Notes: generated from the letters alone by a model not told the origin. Positions 23,327-32,363 are shown, numbered from the stretch's first letter. The stretch is 51,912 bases of DNA from Candidatus Roizmanbacteria bacterium RIFCSPLOWO2_01_FULL_39_19 (GCA_001789725.1 MGAM01000004.1:1-51912); one strand, 5' to 3'. Translations and numbers: made by a program.

Positions 23327-25744
23327 TTAATTTACTATATTTTTCTGTCTATTGGAAGCCTGATTTAACAGTGCTGTTTTAAGCACGGCCTGAATATTAT
23401 TGGCAAAAATAAATTTTAGATCTTTTTGAATAAACTGGGGAATATCTTCCAAGTCCTTCTTATTTTCAAAAGGTAAAATAATCGTTTTTATCCCAGCCCG
23501 ATGGGCTGCAATAACCTTCTCTTTTACTCCGCCAATTTCCATGACTCGACCTCTTAAAGTAATTTCGCCAGTCATTCCAACTTCTCTATTAACCGGAACT
23601 TTACTTAAAGCTGAGACCATTGCCGTTGTGATTGCGACTCCCGCCGATGGACCGTCTTTAGGAACAGCGCCTTCCGGGACATGAATGTGGATATCAATAT
23701 CTTTATAAAAGTTTTTCTCAAGCTCTAGTTCCTTATAGCGAGGACGAATATATGAAAGCGCTGCCTGACAAGACTCTTTCATAACATCTCCCAACTGCCC
23801 GGTTAATGTTAAGTTTCCTTTTCCTGGCATCACTGCCACTTCGATAAATAATATATCCCCTCCCGCTTGTGTCCAGGCAAGTCCGGTTGAGATGCCAATT
23901 GCATTTTGCTCCTCAATCATTTGAGACGAATATTTATAAGCTCCCAAATATTTATGAATGTCTGATGATTTGATGTTTTTTGAACGCAACGATTTCTCAA
24001 CAACCTGACGAGCCAGTTTTCTATAGATTGTTGCAACTTGACGTTCTAATTCTCTGACCCCTGCTTCTCGAGTATAACGTTGGATAATCAATTTTAAGGC
24101 ATCGTCGGTTAAATTAATATTTTTTTTCTCAAGTCCATGAACTTCCAGCTGTTTCTTCAAAAGATAATTTTTGGCGATATTAAACTTTTCATCTTCCGTA
24201 TATCCGGCGAAATTAATTATTTCAAGCCTGTCTCTTAGTGCATTTGGAATTGTGTCTAACATATTGGCCGTTGTGATAAACATCACATCAGACAAATCAA
24301 ACGATACTTCAAGATAATGGTCGCCAAAGGCGAAATTTTGCTCCGGGTCAAGCGCTTCCAAAAGAGCGCTTGACGGGTCACCACGATAGTCATGGCCTAT
24401 TTTGTCAATCTCGTCAAGCATAAATATTGGATTTCTTGTTTTAGCCTGTTTTATCCCTTGAATAATACGTCCCGGCATTGCTCCAACATATGTTCTTCTG
24501 TGCCCCCTAATTTCTGCCTCGTCTCGAATACCACCCAAAGACAATTTGACAAATTCCCGTCCTAGGGCTCGGCTGATGGAGCGACCCAATGAAGTTTTAC
24601 CAACTCCAGGAGGTCCAACAAAGCAAAGAATGGTCGGCTGCTTAATTTTCCGAGGTTCCTTACTGCCTTTTTTGTGATCTTCTTTATATCCATTTTGTTT
24701 TTTAAGTTTTAAAACCGCCAGATGTTCAATAATTCTCTCCTTAACTTTTTTAAGACCATAATGGTCTTTATTAAGAACGTCCTCGGCTCGTTTTATATCA
24801 ACCTCACTTTTATCCTCAATATTCCAGGGCAAATCAGCTAACCATTCTAAATAGGTTCTAATATATGAGGACTCAGGATTGTACTGCGACATACGAGCTA
24901 ATCTCTCAAGTTCTTTCATCGCTTTTTCCTCAGCGACATCTGACATTTTAGCCTTCTTAAGTTTGCGCCGTAGATCTTCAATTTCTCTATCCTCCTCAGT
25001 TGCGACTTCTCCTCCCAGCTCTTGCTCGATAGTTTTTAGCTTTTCCCTTAAAACGGCATCTTTCATACCTTTTTCAAATTTCTTTTGAGTTTTCATGTGG
25101 ATATTTTTTTCAAGCTCTAAGACGTGAACCTCACGGGATACATATTCTGAAAGAAGTTTTAGACGATTTGTAAGATCAAGCTCTTCGACCAAAAGCTGGC
25201 GCTCGTTTGGTTTAACATCAACAATCATTGACACCTGTTCAACAAATTGAGCAGTGGTTGCCCCGTTCATGATGTTCATTAAAAAAACAACATCAACGCC
25301 TTTCCCTAAGTTAATTGCCTTCTTGAGTTCTCTATTAATATGTTGAACTAAAGCATTAGTCTCATCAGTTTCATTATTAAGCTCAACGAGTTCGCTCACC
25401 TGAACATTAAAATATGGAGTTTCCTGTAAATAGGATTCAATCCTTACTCGTGATATTCCATGAAGTAAAACCGTCACCTCAGATCTCTCAGCATCAAAAA
25501 TTTTGTTAATTGATGCTACAACACCAACCGGATAGAAGTCTCTGGCAGTTGGATTTTCTATTTTAGAATCCTTTTGCATAACCAAAACAATCTTATTATC
25601 CCTTACTTGAGCTGCTTTCATAGCTTGAATGCTTTTTTCTCTTCCAAAAAGGAGAGCATTTTCTGTTGTTGGGAATATTATGCCGTCACGAAGCGGAATT
25701 AATGGGTAAGCAGACTTGTCCGACACTCTTTTTAAGATATCCAT
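23327..25744 (-). CDS. lon: ATP-dependent protease Lon
   Basis: Lon degrades misfolded and regulatory proteins. The 805-aa protein has the N-terminal substrate domain (about 10-205), a coiled coil (about 210-280), the AAA+ module with Walker A GPPGVGKT (377-384) and Walker B IFMLDEIDKIG (440-450), and the serine/lysine protease domain with Ser700 in PKDGPSAG and Lys743 in GGVKEK. All catalytic residues are present. The promoter is a near-consensus sigma-70 type (TTGACA, 17 bp, TGa-extended TATACT) with a CIRCE-like inverted repeat over the -10, suggesting heat-shock control by HrcA. The ATG is 9 nt after the -10. Confidence 0.97.
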   Translation of the reverse strand: MDILKRVSDKSAYPLIPLRDGIIFPTTENALLFGREKSIQAMKAAQVRDNKIVLVMQKDSKIENPTARDFYPVGVVASINKIFDAERSEVTVLLHGISRVRIESYLQETPYFNVQVSELVELNNETDETNALVQHINRELKKAINLGKGVDVVFLMNIMNGATTAQFVEQVSMIVDVKPNERQLLVEELDLTNRLKLLSEYVSREVHVLELEKNIHMKTQKKFEKGMKDAVLREKLKTIEQELGGEVATEEDREIEDLRRKLKKAKMSDVAEEKAMKELERLARMSQYNPESSYIRTYLEWLADLPWNIEDKSEVDIKRAEDVLNKDHYGLKKVKERIIEHLAVLKLKKQNGYKEDHKKGSKEPRKIKQPTILCFVGPPGVGKTSLGRSISRALGREFVKLSLGGIRDEAEIRGHRRTYVGAMPGRIIQGIKQAKTRNPIFMLDEIDKIGHDYRGDPSSALLEALDPEQNFAFGDHYLEVSFDLSDVMFITTANMLDTIPNALRDRLEIINFAGYTEDEKFNIAKNYLLKKQLEVHGLEKKNINLTDDALKLIIQRYTREAGVRELERQVATIYRKLARQVVEKSLRSKNIKSSDIHKYLGAYKYSSQMIEEQNAIGISTGLAWTQAGGDILFIEVAVMPGKGNLTLTGQLGDVMKESCQAALSYIRPRYKELELEKNFYKDIDIHIHVPEGAVPKDGPSAGVAITTAMVSALSKVPVNREVGMTGEITLRGRVMEIGGVKEKVIAAHRAGIKTIILPFENKKDLEDIPQFIQKDLKFIFANNIQAVLKTALLNQASNRQKNIVN

Positions 25745-25748
25745 TGTT

Positions 25749-25775
25749 TTAGCAGTATATCAATGCCACTGCTAA
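25749..25775 (-). promoter_or_regulatory. CIRCE-like operator of lon
   Basis: The inverted repeat TTAGCAGTG-N9-TACTGCTAA has the same arm length, spacer and outer bases as CIRCE (TTAGCACTC-N9-GAGTGCTAA): 14 of 18 arm positions match and the changes are mostly symmetric. It covers the -10 and the transcription start, where a repressor would block. HrcA as the binder is inferred; hrcA is not in this window. Confidence 0.6.
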
Positions 25776-25782
25776 TTGTCAA
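25754..25782 (-). promoter_or_regulatory. lon promoter
   Basis: Minus strand: TTGACA (25777-25782), 17-bp spacer, TATACT (25754-25759) with TGa extension. It is the best match to the sigma-70 consensus in the window. Confidence 0.8.
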
Positions 25783-25803
25783 GAGTCATAACAACATGAG
25801 TGT

Positions 25804-26070
25804 TCATTTTGGGTAGATTCTTTTGTCGTTTTCATCTTCAATTATTATTGCTGCTGTGGGACATCCACGAGCCGAGTCAACTATCGTCTCAATTGACTCG
25901 TTATCACAACTGTCAAGAAATATCGCCTTGGCGTCTTTATCAAGTTTATATGCACGAGGCGCAATAGCCAGACAAGTTGCTGCCCCGATACACAAGTCCC
26001 TTTCAATCCACACCTTATATTTACCAATCTTTACCGGACCAGATGGATTTTTCGGATCTTTTAGTTTCAT
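25804..26070 (-). CDS. Single-cluster ferredoxin, probably [3Fe-4S]
   Basis: The 88-aa protein is a small acidic ferredoxin. Cluster ligands are Cys27, Cys33 and Cys70 in CIGAATC and GCPTAAI; the position of the fourth ligand (CxxC) is Ala30, which is typical of [3Fe-4S] ferredoxins or of clusters that switch between 3Fe and 4Fe forms. Cys55 is a further non-canonical cysteine. The frame extends upstream into sufU, but the ATG at 26070 lies one nucleotide after the sufU stop and gives a normal ferredoxin. It is last in the SUF operon, where it may supply electrons for cluster assembly. Confidence 0.85.
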   Translation of the reverse strand: MKLKDPKNPSGPVKIGKYKVWIERDLCIGAATCLAIAPRAYKLDKDAKAIFLDSCDNESIETIVDSARGCPTAAIIIEDENDKRIYPK

Positions 26071-26071
26071 G

Positions 26072-26428
26072 TTATTTAATAACCGATTGAATTCCCTCAA
26101 GAGGCAAAAGCGCACATTTTAGCCGATTTGGAGAAAGATCAATTCCAAGAAGATCAAGCACGAAGTCTTTATCAAGTTCATCTATTTTTCCAACACTTTT
26201 ACCAATTATAAAGTCAGTTAGAAGTGAAGCTGAGGCGATTGAGATGGCACATCCTACCCCAACGTATGAAATATTAACAATAAGATTTTTTTTGATATCG
26301 GCATAGAAAGTTAACTCGTCCCCACATAAAACGTTTTTAACATTGTGAACTTTTGGATTGCCTTTTAACTGTCCATAATGGCGAGGATTTTTATATTCAT
26401 GTAAAATTATTTCCTGATAAATCGACAT
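26072..26428 (-). CDS. sufU: SufU, Fe-S scaffold/sulfur-transfer protein
   Basis: The 118-aa protein is of the NifU-N/SufU type. It has the three conserved zinc or cluster cysteines in VLCGDEL, GCAISIASAS and RLKCALLPLEG, and starts with the family sequence YQEIILHEYKNPRHYG. In Firmicutes SufU takes sulfur from SufS and passes it to the SufBCD scaffold. It lies 1 nt after sufS in the operon. The usual SufU insertion relative to IscU is short here, so a scaffold role cannot be excluded. Confidence 0.93.
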   Translation of the reverse strand: MSIYQEIILHEYKNPRHYGQLKGNPKVHNVKNVLCGDELTFYADIKKNLIVNISYVGVGCAISIASASLLTDFIIGKSVGKIDELDKDFVLDLLGIDLSPNRLKCALLPLEGIQSVIK

Positions 26429-26429
26429 G

Positions 26430-27671
26430 TTATGAAAATAATTTTTTAACCTGTTGAAGCGATTCTATTAGCTTGTTGACATCTTGTTTTGTGTTATAGA
26501 TATAAAAGCTGGCCCTTGCGGATGCTGGAACGTTTAACCGCTCATGAAGTGGCATGGCGCAGTGATGCCCTGCCCGAAGCGCGACATTAAAGTCTGAGGC
26601 AACTTGAGCAACATCATGCGGATGAACATTTCTCATACAGAAAGAAACTATTCCTATTTTGAGTGATTTAGAATTTTCTCCTAAAATCGTTACAAAATCT
26701 CCTAAATTTTCTTTAATAGATCTTACTGTGTATTTGTAAAGTTCCTCTTCATGTTTATAAATATCTTCAAAATCAAAAGTCTGGACAAATTTTATACTTG
26801 CACCCATTGCAATGGCGCTGGCAATCGGTGGAGTTCCTGCCTCAAATTTATATGGGGAGTGTTTAAACAACGTTTCTCCTATTGAAACTTTTTCAATCAT
26901 GTCACCTCCGTAAAGAAATGGGGGAAGCTCCTCAAGCCGACTCTTTTTACCCCATAAAACTCCAACTCCGGTTGGTCCGACTATTTTGTGTCCGGAGAAA
27001 GCAATAAAATCCGCATCCAGTGTTTTCACGTCAATCTTAAGGTGGGCTACTGCTTGCGCGCCGTCAATAACAATAATAATTTCGTTGTTGATACGCCTGA
27101 TTGCATCAACGATTTTTTTAATCGGGTTAATAATTCCTAAAACATTAGAAACATAAGTTAGGCAAACTATCTTGGTATTTTTAGAGATATACTCCTCTAT
27201 TTTTTCAAAATTGTCGCCTAAATCAAGATCGCCATCATTTGTAATATCAATAATCTTAAACTGGACACCTTTTTGTTTTGCTATCTGCTGCCAGGGAACA
27301 AAGTTGGCATGGTGCTCCATAACGCTTACCACAACTTCGTCGTTTGTTGATAAGTTGTTGACAAGCGAGTAAGCAAGCAGATTAAGAGACTCTGTTGTGC
27401 TTTTTGTAAAAATTACTTCATCAGTGTCAGCTCCAATAAATTTAGCAACAATTTCCCGACTATTTTCGTATTCCTCACTTGCTGTATCTGCGATTTTATA
27501 GATCCCTCTGTGGATATTTGAGGGATAGACGCTGTAATATTCAACTATTTTATCAATAACAGATTGGGGTTTCAGTTGAGTAGCTGAGGAGTCCAGATAA
27601 ATTATCTCCGGATTATTCTTGAAAACCGGAAAGTCGACTTTAATTTTAAACGGATCTAGTTGAGAACTCAT
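26430..27671 (-). CDS. sufS: Cysteine desulfurase SufS
   Basis: SufS is a PLP-dependent group II cysteine desulfurase that mobilises sulfur for Fe-S clusters. The 413-aa protein has the PLP-binding Lys in SGHKIVGPTGVGVLWG (near residue 226), the SEEHH-like VMEHHANFVPW block, the IDGAQA cofactor motif, and the active-site Cys in RAGHHCAMPLHERL. Length is standard. The start overlaps the sufD 3' end by 26 bp, consistent with translational coupling inside the operon. Confidence 0.97.
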   Translation of the reverse strand: MSSQLDPFKIKVDFPVFKNNPEIIYLDSSATQLKPQSVIDKIVEYYSVYPSNIHRGIYKIADTASEEYENSREIVAKFIGADTDEVIFTKSTTESLNLLAYSLVNNLSTNDEVVVSVMEHHANFVPWQQIAKQKGVQFKIIDITNDGDLDLGDNFEKIEEYISKNTKIVCLTYVSNVLGIINPIKKIVDAIRRINNEIIIVIDGAQAVAHLKIDVKTLDADFIAFSGHKIVGPTGVGVLWGKKSRLEELPPFLYGGDMIEKVSIGETLFKHSPYKFEAGTPPIASAIAMGASIKFVQTFDFEDIYKHEEELYKYTVRSIKENLGDFVTILGENSKSLKIGIVSFCMRNVHPHDVAQVASDFNVALRAGHHCAMPLHERLNVPASARASFYIYNTKQDVNKLIESLQQVKKLFS

Positions 27672-28281
27672 TAAGAACGATCTCTAAACTTTTTAAACAC
27701 TCCATTTTACTCTTTTTAGCTTGCATTTCCCAGCCCAAATTATTAATTCTGTTAAAGATATCTTCAATAAATCCTGTCAATAATAATTTTTTTGCGGTAT
27801 TTTCGTCTAATCCCCTCAAGTTTAAAAAATCTATTGAATCATTAGACAACTTTCCGGTTGTTGACCCATGGGTGCAGGCAACATCATCCGCCTCAATCTC
27901 CAAATATGGCCGAGAATCAACAAAAACATTTCTCGACATCAAAATATTTTGGTTTTTCTGGTAGGCGTTAGATTGTTGAGCTTTTTTGTCAATTTTAATT
28001 AATCCTTCATAGTAGAACTTTGATTGATCAAAAAAAACTCCCTTAATCAATAAATCAGAAACGTTTTTACCTTTTTTATGATGTTGAATGGTATTTAGTC
28101 TAAATTCATTTTCATCTGAGCCTATATAAATGCCAAGAATAAAAACAGTCGCTGATTCGTGATTAATATCAACAATGAGATGACCTGAGAAATTAAACAA
28201 TAAGATGCAATACTGCTCTCCCTTGTTACAAGTTATATGTTGCAATGGTTTACTTAACTTTTGAAAAGTAATAAAGTTCAT
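27646..28281 (-). CDS. sufD: Compact SufD-like scaffold subunit
   Basis: The 211-aa protein sits between sufB and sufS and carries the C-terminal SufB/SufD core: strands of a right-handed beta-helix, the signature ADDVACTHGSTTGKLS (near residue 135) and a helical tail FLNLRGLDENTAKKLLLTGFIEDIFNRI. SufD is usually about 400 aa, so the N-terminal half is missing. The gene is intact and well placed, with a 5-bp gap to sufB, so it looks like a genuine minimal form and not a pseudogene. It probably pairs with SufB and SufC. Confidence 0.85.
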   Translation of the reverse strand: MNFITFQKLSKPLQHITCNKGEQYCILLFNFSGHLIVDINHESATVFILGIYIGSDENEFRLNTIQHHKKGKNVSDLLIKGVFFDQSKFYYEGLIKIDKKAQQSNAYQKNQNILMSRNVFVDSRPYLEIEADDVACTHGSTTGKLSNDSIDFLNLRGLDENTAKKLLLTGFIEDIFNRINNLGWEMQAKKSKMECLKSLEIVLNEFSTRSV

Positions 28282-28286
28282 AACTT

Positions 28287-29690
28287 TTACCCCACACTTC
28301 CTGACATTTCAAGTTGCATGAGTCGGTTTAACTCAATTGAATACTCAAGAGGAATCTCGCGTGTTACCGGCTCGATAAATCCGTTAACCAACATTCCCTC
28401 ACCCTCTCCTTTACTAATTCCACGGCTTGAGAGATAAAATAATTTCTCCTCTCCTAATTTCTCGACCGTTGCCTCATGTTGGACCTCTGTCTCTTGGTTT
28501 TTAACTTTCATTGTGGGATATGTGTCAGATCTTGATTTCTCGTCCATGAGTAGTGCATCACAGGACACAAATACTTTAGAATTTGACGCCGAGGGATGGA
28601 CCATGATAAGTCCTCGGTATGAAGTTCTACCTCCATTATTTGAAATTGATTTTGAAACGATACGGCTTGATGTGTTGGGTGCTAAGTGAAGCATCTTAGC
28701 TCCAGCATCTTGATGTTGCATTCTGCTGGCATAAGCTATTGATAAAACTTCTCCCCGCGCCCCCTCCCCCATTAAGTAAACTGACGGATATTTCATTGTT
28801 ACTTTTGATCCAATATTACAATCAATCCATTCCATAATGGCCTTTTCATCAGCTCGTGCCCGTTTTGTTACTAGGTTGTAGACATTATTACTCCAATTCT
28901 GAACAGTTGTGTATCTAACCCGTGCGTTTTTGTGAACATATATCTCAACAACCGCACTATGCAGAGAGTCAGTTGTATAGATTGGGGCGGTGCATCCCTC
29001 CACATACGTAACTGATGCGCCCTCCTCAGCAATAATTAAAGTACGCTCAAATTGGCCAAAATTGGCCGAGTTAATTCTGAAATACGCCTGAAGAGGGAGT
29101 TTTACTTCAACTCCAGAGGGCACATAAACGAAAGATCCTCCGGACCAAACTGCGCTGTTTAAAGCTGCAAATTTGTTGTCATGGGGTGGAATCAATTTTC
29201 CAAAATACTCTTTTACTATTTTCGGATGCAACCGCAATCCCGAGTCCATATCACAAAACAAAACCCCTTGCTTGGATAATTCTTTTTGGACACTTTCATA
29301 GACCACTTCACTGTCATATTGAGCCGAGACTCCGCTTAGGAACTTTTTTTCTGCTTCCGGCACCCCAATTTTGTCATAAGTTTGTCTAATCTCTTTAGGC
29401 AAATCCTCCCAGGATGTTCCCTGTTTATCTGTCGGGCGGGCATAGTAAGTGATAGCGTCAAAGTTAATTTTCGACAGATCAGCTCCCCACGAAGGCATTT
29501 TCTTTTGATAGAAAATGTTAAGGCTCTTCAAACGAAATTCAAGCATCCATTTTGGTTCCTTTTTAATATGGGAAATTTCTCTAACTACATTACTAGAAAG
29601 TCCTTTTTGAGTTCTAAATATTGAAGTGTCTGGCATCGAAAATCCATATTTATAGTCAAAATTAAGTGGGCTTTGTTGTGTTTGTTTCAT
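28287..29690 (-). CDS. sufB: Fe-S cluster scaffold SufB
   Basis: SufB is the main scaffold of the SUF system. The 467-aa protein shows the family blocks [20 protein letters not shown], the [25 protein letters not shown] strand region, [14 protein letters not shown], and the C-terminal [23 protein letters not shown] with the end [12 protein letters not shown]. Length matches bacterial SufB. It starts 47 nt after sufC and has a possible internal TATTAT box 6 nt before its ATG, so it may be expressed both with sufC and alone. Confidence 0.97.
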   Translation of the reverse strand: MKQTQQSPLNFDYKYGFSMPDTSIFRTQKGLSSNVVREISHIKKEPKWMLEFRLKSLNIFYQKKMPSWGADLSKINFDAITYYARPTDKQGTSWEDLPKEIRQTYDKIGVPEAEKKFLSGVSAQYDSEVVYESVQKELSKQGVLFCDMDSGLRLHPKIVKEYFGKLIPPHDNKFAALNSAVWSGGSFVYVPSGVEVKLPLQAYFRINSANFGQFERTLIIAEEGASVTYVEGCTAPIYTTDSLHSAVVEIYVHKNARVRYTTVQNWSNNVYNLVTKRARADEKAIMEWIDCNIGSKVTMKYPSVYLMGEGARGEVLSIAYASRMQHQDAGAKMLHLAPNTSSRIVSKSISNNGGRTSYRGLIMVHPSASNSKVFVSCDALLMDEKSRSDTYPTMKVKNQETEVQHEATVEKLGEEKLFYLSSRGISKGEGEGMLVNGFIEPVTREIPLEYSIELNRLMQLEMSGSVG

Positions 29691-29696
29691 TATGAA

Positions 29697-29702
29697 ATAA
29701 TA
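29697..29702 (-). promoter_or_regulatory. Possible internal -10 box of sufB
   Basis: TATTAT on the minus strand, 6 nt before the sufB ATG; AT-rich spacer, so moderate certainty. Confidence 0.35.
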
Positions 29703-29737
29703 TTCTTATTTTTGATTTTTCAATTTTATTTTTTCAT

Positions 29738-30445
29738 TTAGCTACCATATCCATGTTTTTCTATGTGATTTGCCAGTGTCATATTCCCAGTTTTTTCAAT
29801 AGTCCCATTCCTAAGAATCAACACAACATCTGGCCTAAGATATTTCAGCAGCCGGTTGTAATGAGTGATTAAGATAAACGTTTTATTCTTGTTGTGCATC
29901 AACTTGATAAACTTGGCAATTGTCTTTAATGCGTCAATATCAACCCCCGTATCGATCTCATCAAAAATAATCAGTGTTGGATCTAAAATCACCGCCTGTA
30001 AAACTTCCATCTTTTTGCGCTCACCTCCTGAAAATCCTTCATTTAATGAGCGATTTAGAAGTATCTCGGGAACTTTTAGTTTTTCAGCATATTTTTTAAC
30101 TTCGCTTCTTATTACAACAGGATCTTTTTTGCCCTGCATACTATATCTCATAAGTTGATAAATGGTCACGCCAGAGAGAGACGGAGGAGATTGGAAAGTC
30201 ATAAATATTCCCTTTTGAACTCTTTTTTCAGGTTCAAGATCGGTGATATTCTCTTTATTAAAGTAAATTGTGCCATGCCTGATAGCATATGCCGGGTGTC
30301 CGGCTATTACTGACGCCAGCGTTGACTTGCCAGACCCATTTGGTCCCATAACAGCATAGATTTTACCCTTCTCAAAATTAAATGAGATTTTTTTAAGAAT
30401 AGTTTTATCTGCGACACTGGCAGTTAGATTATTAAGACGTAACAT
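29738..30445 (-). CDS. sufC: SUF ATPase SufC
   Basis: SufC is the ABC-type ATPase of the SufBCD complex. The 235-aa protein has Walker A GPNGSGKST (about 33-41), the Q-loop FQSPP, the signature GFSGGERKKMEV, Walker B LIIFDEIDTGVD and the H-loop THYNRLL. The frame is open 22 codons further upstream, but the family N terminus begins MLRLNNLTASV, so ATG 30445 is used. It is the first gene of the operon sufC-B-D-S-U-ferredoxin. Upstream are a TAAACT -10, a TTGCAA -35 at 17-bp spacing and CAATTG palindromes. Confidence 0.97.
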   Translation of the reverse strand: MLRLNNLTASVADKTILKKISFNFEKGKIYAVMGPNGSGKSTLASVIAGHPAYAIRHGTIYFNKENITDLEPEKRVQKGIFMTFQSPPSLSGVTIYQLMRYSMQGKKDPVVIRSEVKKYAEKLKVPEILLNRSLNEGFSGGERKKMEVLQAVILDPTLIIFDEIDTGVDIDALKTIAKFIKLMHNKNKTFILITHYNRLLKYLRPDVVLILRNGTIEKTGNMTLANHIEKHGYGS

Positions 30446-30455
30446 TGTTGTGTAT

Positions 30456-30516
30456 AGTTTAGCTAGAGCACTGAACAATTGCAATTGTGTAAGCCATAAT
30501 TTAGGGTACAATTGTA
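30456..30516. promoter_or_regulatory. suf divergent promoter with CAATTG palindromes
   Basis: For sufC (minus): TAAACT (30456-30461) and TTGCAA with a 17-bp spacer. For the gene at 30524 (plus): TACAAT (30507-30512). Two perfect palindromes share an ACAATTG half-site: the 14-bp repeat at 30475-30488 (ACAATTG-CAATTGT), overlapping the sufC -35, and TACAATTGTA at 30507-30516, overlapping the divergent -10. This is a good candidate operator for an iron, redox or Fe-S regulator. Confidence 0.5.
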
Positions 30517-30523
30517 GTGCAAT

Positions 30524-31381
30524 ATGAATGATTTATTGGAGACTTCAAGGAATTCTTGGTCTCGATTGTCTGATCATTTCTCTGATTACATCAAGGTCTA
30601 CATAGTTACTTTAGGTTTATTTGCTGGGTTCGGGTTGCTCTTTACAGGAGTTGCGCTTGGATTTTTTATCATAGCTAAAAATGTTCAAATTGCGTTACTT
30701 TATGTTCTGGTTATACCTTTGCTGGTTGCGTTCATTTTTGCTTTTGTTTATTTATCAACATGGTGCGGGTTGGTAACGATTGACAGTATTATTGGCCATA
30801 TTGGCATTCCCCTCAAAAAAAGATTTAATGCCATTCGTCCAATTGTTATGGGATTTGTTTGGTTTAACGTTTTATTTGGACTGTTTATGTTGGGCCTTTT
30901 CATATTTGGGATTCTGTCTTTAGGAGTTGTTTTTTTATTCTGGATAGTTACATCAAGTTTCGCAGCTTTCGTATATTTGCAACATCAACCAAAAGGTTTG
31001 TGTAGTCTTTGGATAAGTAAGCAAATGATAAGGGGACAGTTCTTTAAGATTCTAGGGTATTTTGTTCTAATTTACGGAGTTATCTTTTCAATAGACGTCA
31101 TACTTCTTCGATCCGATCATATTATTACTAATATCACTTCGTGGCTGATGAATTTCATAGCAGCGCCCTACTTTATTGCATTGAAATATGAAATTTATAA
31201 ACATCTTGAATACCCTAAGAAAATCGAAGTTCCTGAAAAGTGGGTAATAGCTTCAAAGGTTGGATTTGTGATATTGATTATTAGTGGATTTTTACTATTT
31301 AAGAATTTAGTTCAGTCAATGCCATCAAGTACAGACTTCCTGAAATTTTTTCCGAAGGACTTGTTTAATAACTTACCTTAG
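30524..31381 (+). CDS. Multi-pass membrane protein of unknown function
   Basis: The 285-aa protein has six or so hydrophobic segments (about 24-50, 55-80, 104-128, 129-150, 175-195 and 242-260). It contains no motif I can assign; overall it resembles bacterial proteins annotated only as DUF-type six-TM proteins. It is divergent from the SUF operon and shares its promoter region, which could mean joint regulation. The 3' end overlaps trpS by 9 bp. Confidence 0.7.
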   Translation: MNDLLETSRNSWSRLSDHFSDYIKVYIVTLGLFAGFGLLFTGVALGFFIIAKNVQIALLYVLVIPLLVAFIFAFVYLSTWCGLVTIDSIIGHIGIPLKKRFNAIRPIVMGFVWFNVLFGLFMLGLFIFGILSLGVVFLFWIVTSSFAAFVYLQHQPKGLCSLWISKQMIRGQFFKILGYFVLIYGVIFSIDVILLRSDHIITNITSWLMNFIAAPYFIALKYEIYKHLEYPKKIEVPEKWVIASKVGFVILIISGFLLFKNLVQSMPSSTDFLKFFPKDLFNNLP

Positions 31382-32356
31382 CAAAAGAAGTCCCATTTTT
31401 TCTTTTACTTCCCGGACGGTTTTGGACGCAATATCACGAGCTTTCTCCGCACCTTCTTTAATAACCTTGTCAACATAAGGAATATTACTCTCAATTTCAT
31501 GTCGCTTTGTTTGGATTGGTTTAAGTTCTTTATAAATAGCGTCGCTTAATGCATCTTTAAGTTCAACAAACTTTAATGTCTGATCATCGTAGGCTTTTTT
31601 AAACTGCGCGCATTCATTTTGAGCTAGCAGTTCTAGCAAAACAAACAGCGTTTTAACTGACGGGGACATTTCTCCGCCGGCAACTGTTGCTGTTGGTACA
31701 CTCCTAATCTTTTTTCGAATTGTGTCAAGATCATCAGTAAGAGCGATATACGAACCCTCTACTGACTTGCTCATTTTGCCCTCGCCGGTAAGAGAAGGGA
31801 TGTATTGTCCCTTCGTGATAAAACGCTGAGGCTCAGGAAAATCCATTCCATAATCAGCATTAAATCGACGCGCCACTTCACGAGCAATCTCCATGTGTGG
31901 CTCTTGATCTAAGCCAACGGGAACATCTGTTGCTTTATACAAAAGAATATCTGAAGTCATCAACATTGGGTAATTTAACATCGCCATAGTCACGTGCTGG
32001 GGATATTGTTTTACTTTTTCTTTGTATGTTGGCAGATGACTGCAACGGGCAACGGTTGACATCATTGCACAAAAAAATGCAAACTCAGCATGTTGTGTCA
32101 CGTGAGATTGCACAAAAAGTGCTGATTTGTCAGGATCAATTCCGCAGGCCAAATAATCAATAATGACGCTGCGTGTGGTATGCTGTAACAACACCTTATC
32201 ATAAGGTGTTGTCATGGCGTGCAAGTCCACCACGCAATAGAGACACTCATGATCGCTCGTCTCCTGAAGAGCAGTCATCCCCTTAGCGCTTCCTAAGTAA
32301 TTTCCCAAATGCAACTTCCCTGTTGCCCGCATCCCGTTTAAAACTCTTTTTTTCAT
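31373..32356 (-). CDS. trpS: Tryptophanyl-tRNA synthetase
   Basis: TrpRS charges tRNA-Trp. The 327-aa protein is a class I synthetase with the HIGH-like GKLHLGNYLGSAKG near the N terminus, YPMLMTSDILLYKATDVPVGLDQEPH in the centre, and GKMSKS near residue 197. Length is normal. Two in-frame ATGs exist 9 nt apart; the upstream one lies inside the TATAAT box, so only the second (MKKRVLNG, 32356), 7 nt downstream of the box, can be on the mRNA. Confidence 0.97.
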   Translation of the reverse strand: MKKRVLNGMRATGKLHLGNYLGSAKGMTALQETSDHECLYCVVDLHAMTTPYDKVLLQHTTRSVIIDYLACGIDPDKSALFVQSHVTQHAEFAFFCAMMSTVARCSHLPTYKEKVKQYPQHVTMAMLNYPMLMTSDILLYKATDVPVGLDQEPHMEIAREVARRFNADYGMDFPEPQRFITKGQYIPSLTGEGKMSKSVEGSYIALTDDLDTIRKKIRSVPTATVAGGEMSPSVKTLFVLLELLAQNECAQFKKAYDDQTLKFVELKDALSDAIYKELKPIQTKRHEIESNIPYVDKVIKEGAEKARDIASKTVREVKEKMGLLLLR

Positions 32357-32363
32357 GATTCTC

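Noticed and set aside
26071-26115. N-terminal extension of the ferredoxin
   Set aside because: These 15 codons overlap the conserved C terminus of sufU in another frame; the ATG at 26070 gives a normal ferredoxin.
27646-28281. sufD as a pseudogene
   Set aside because: The frame is intact, tightly packed in the operon, and keeps the SufD signature; a compact form is more likely.
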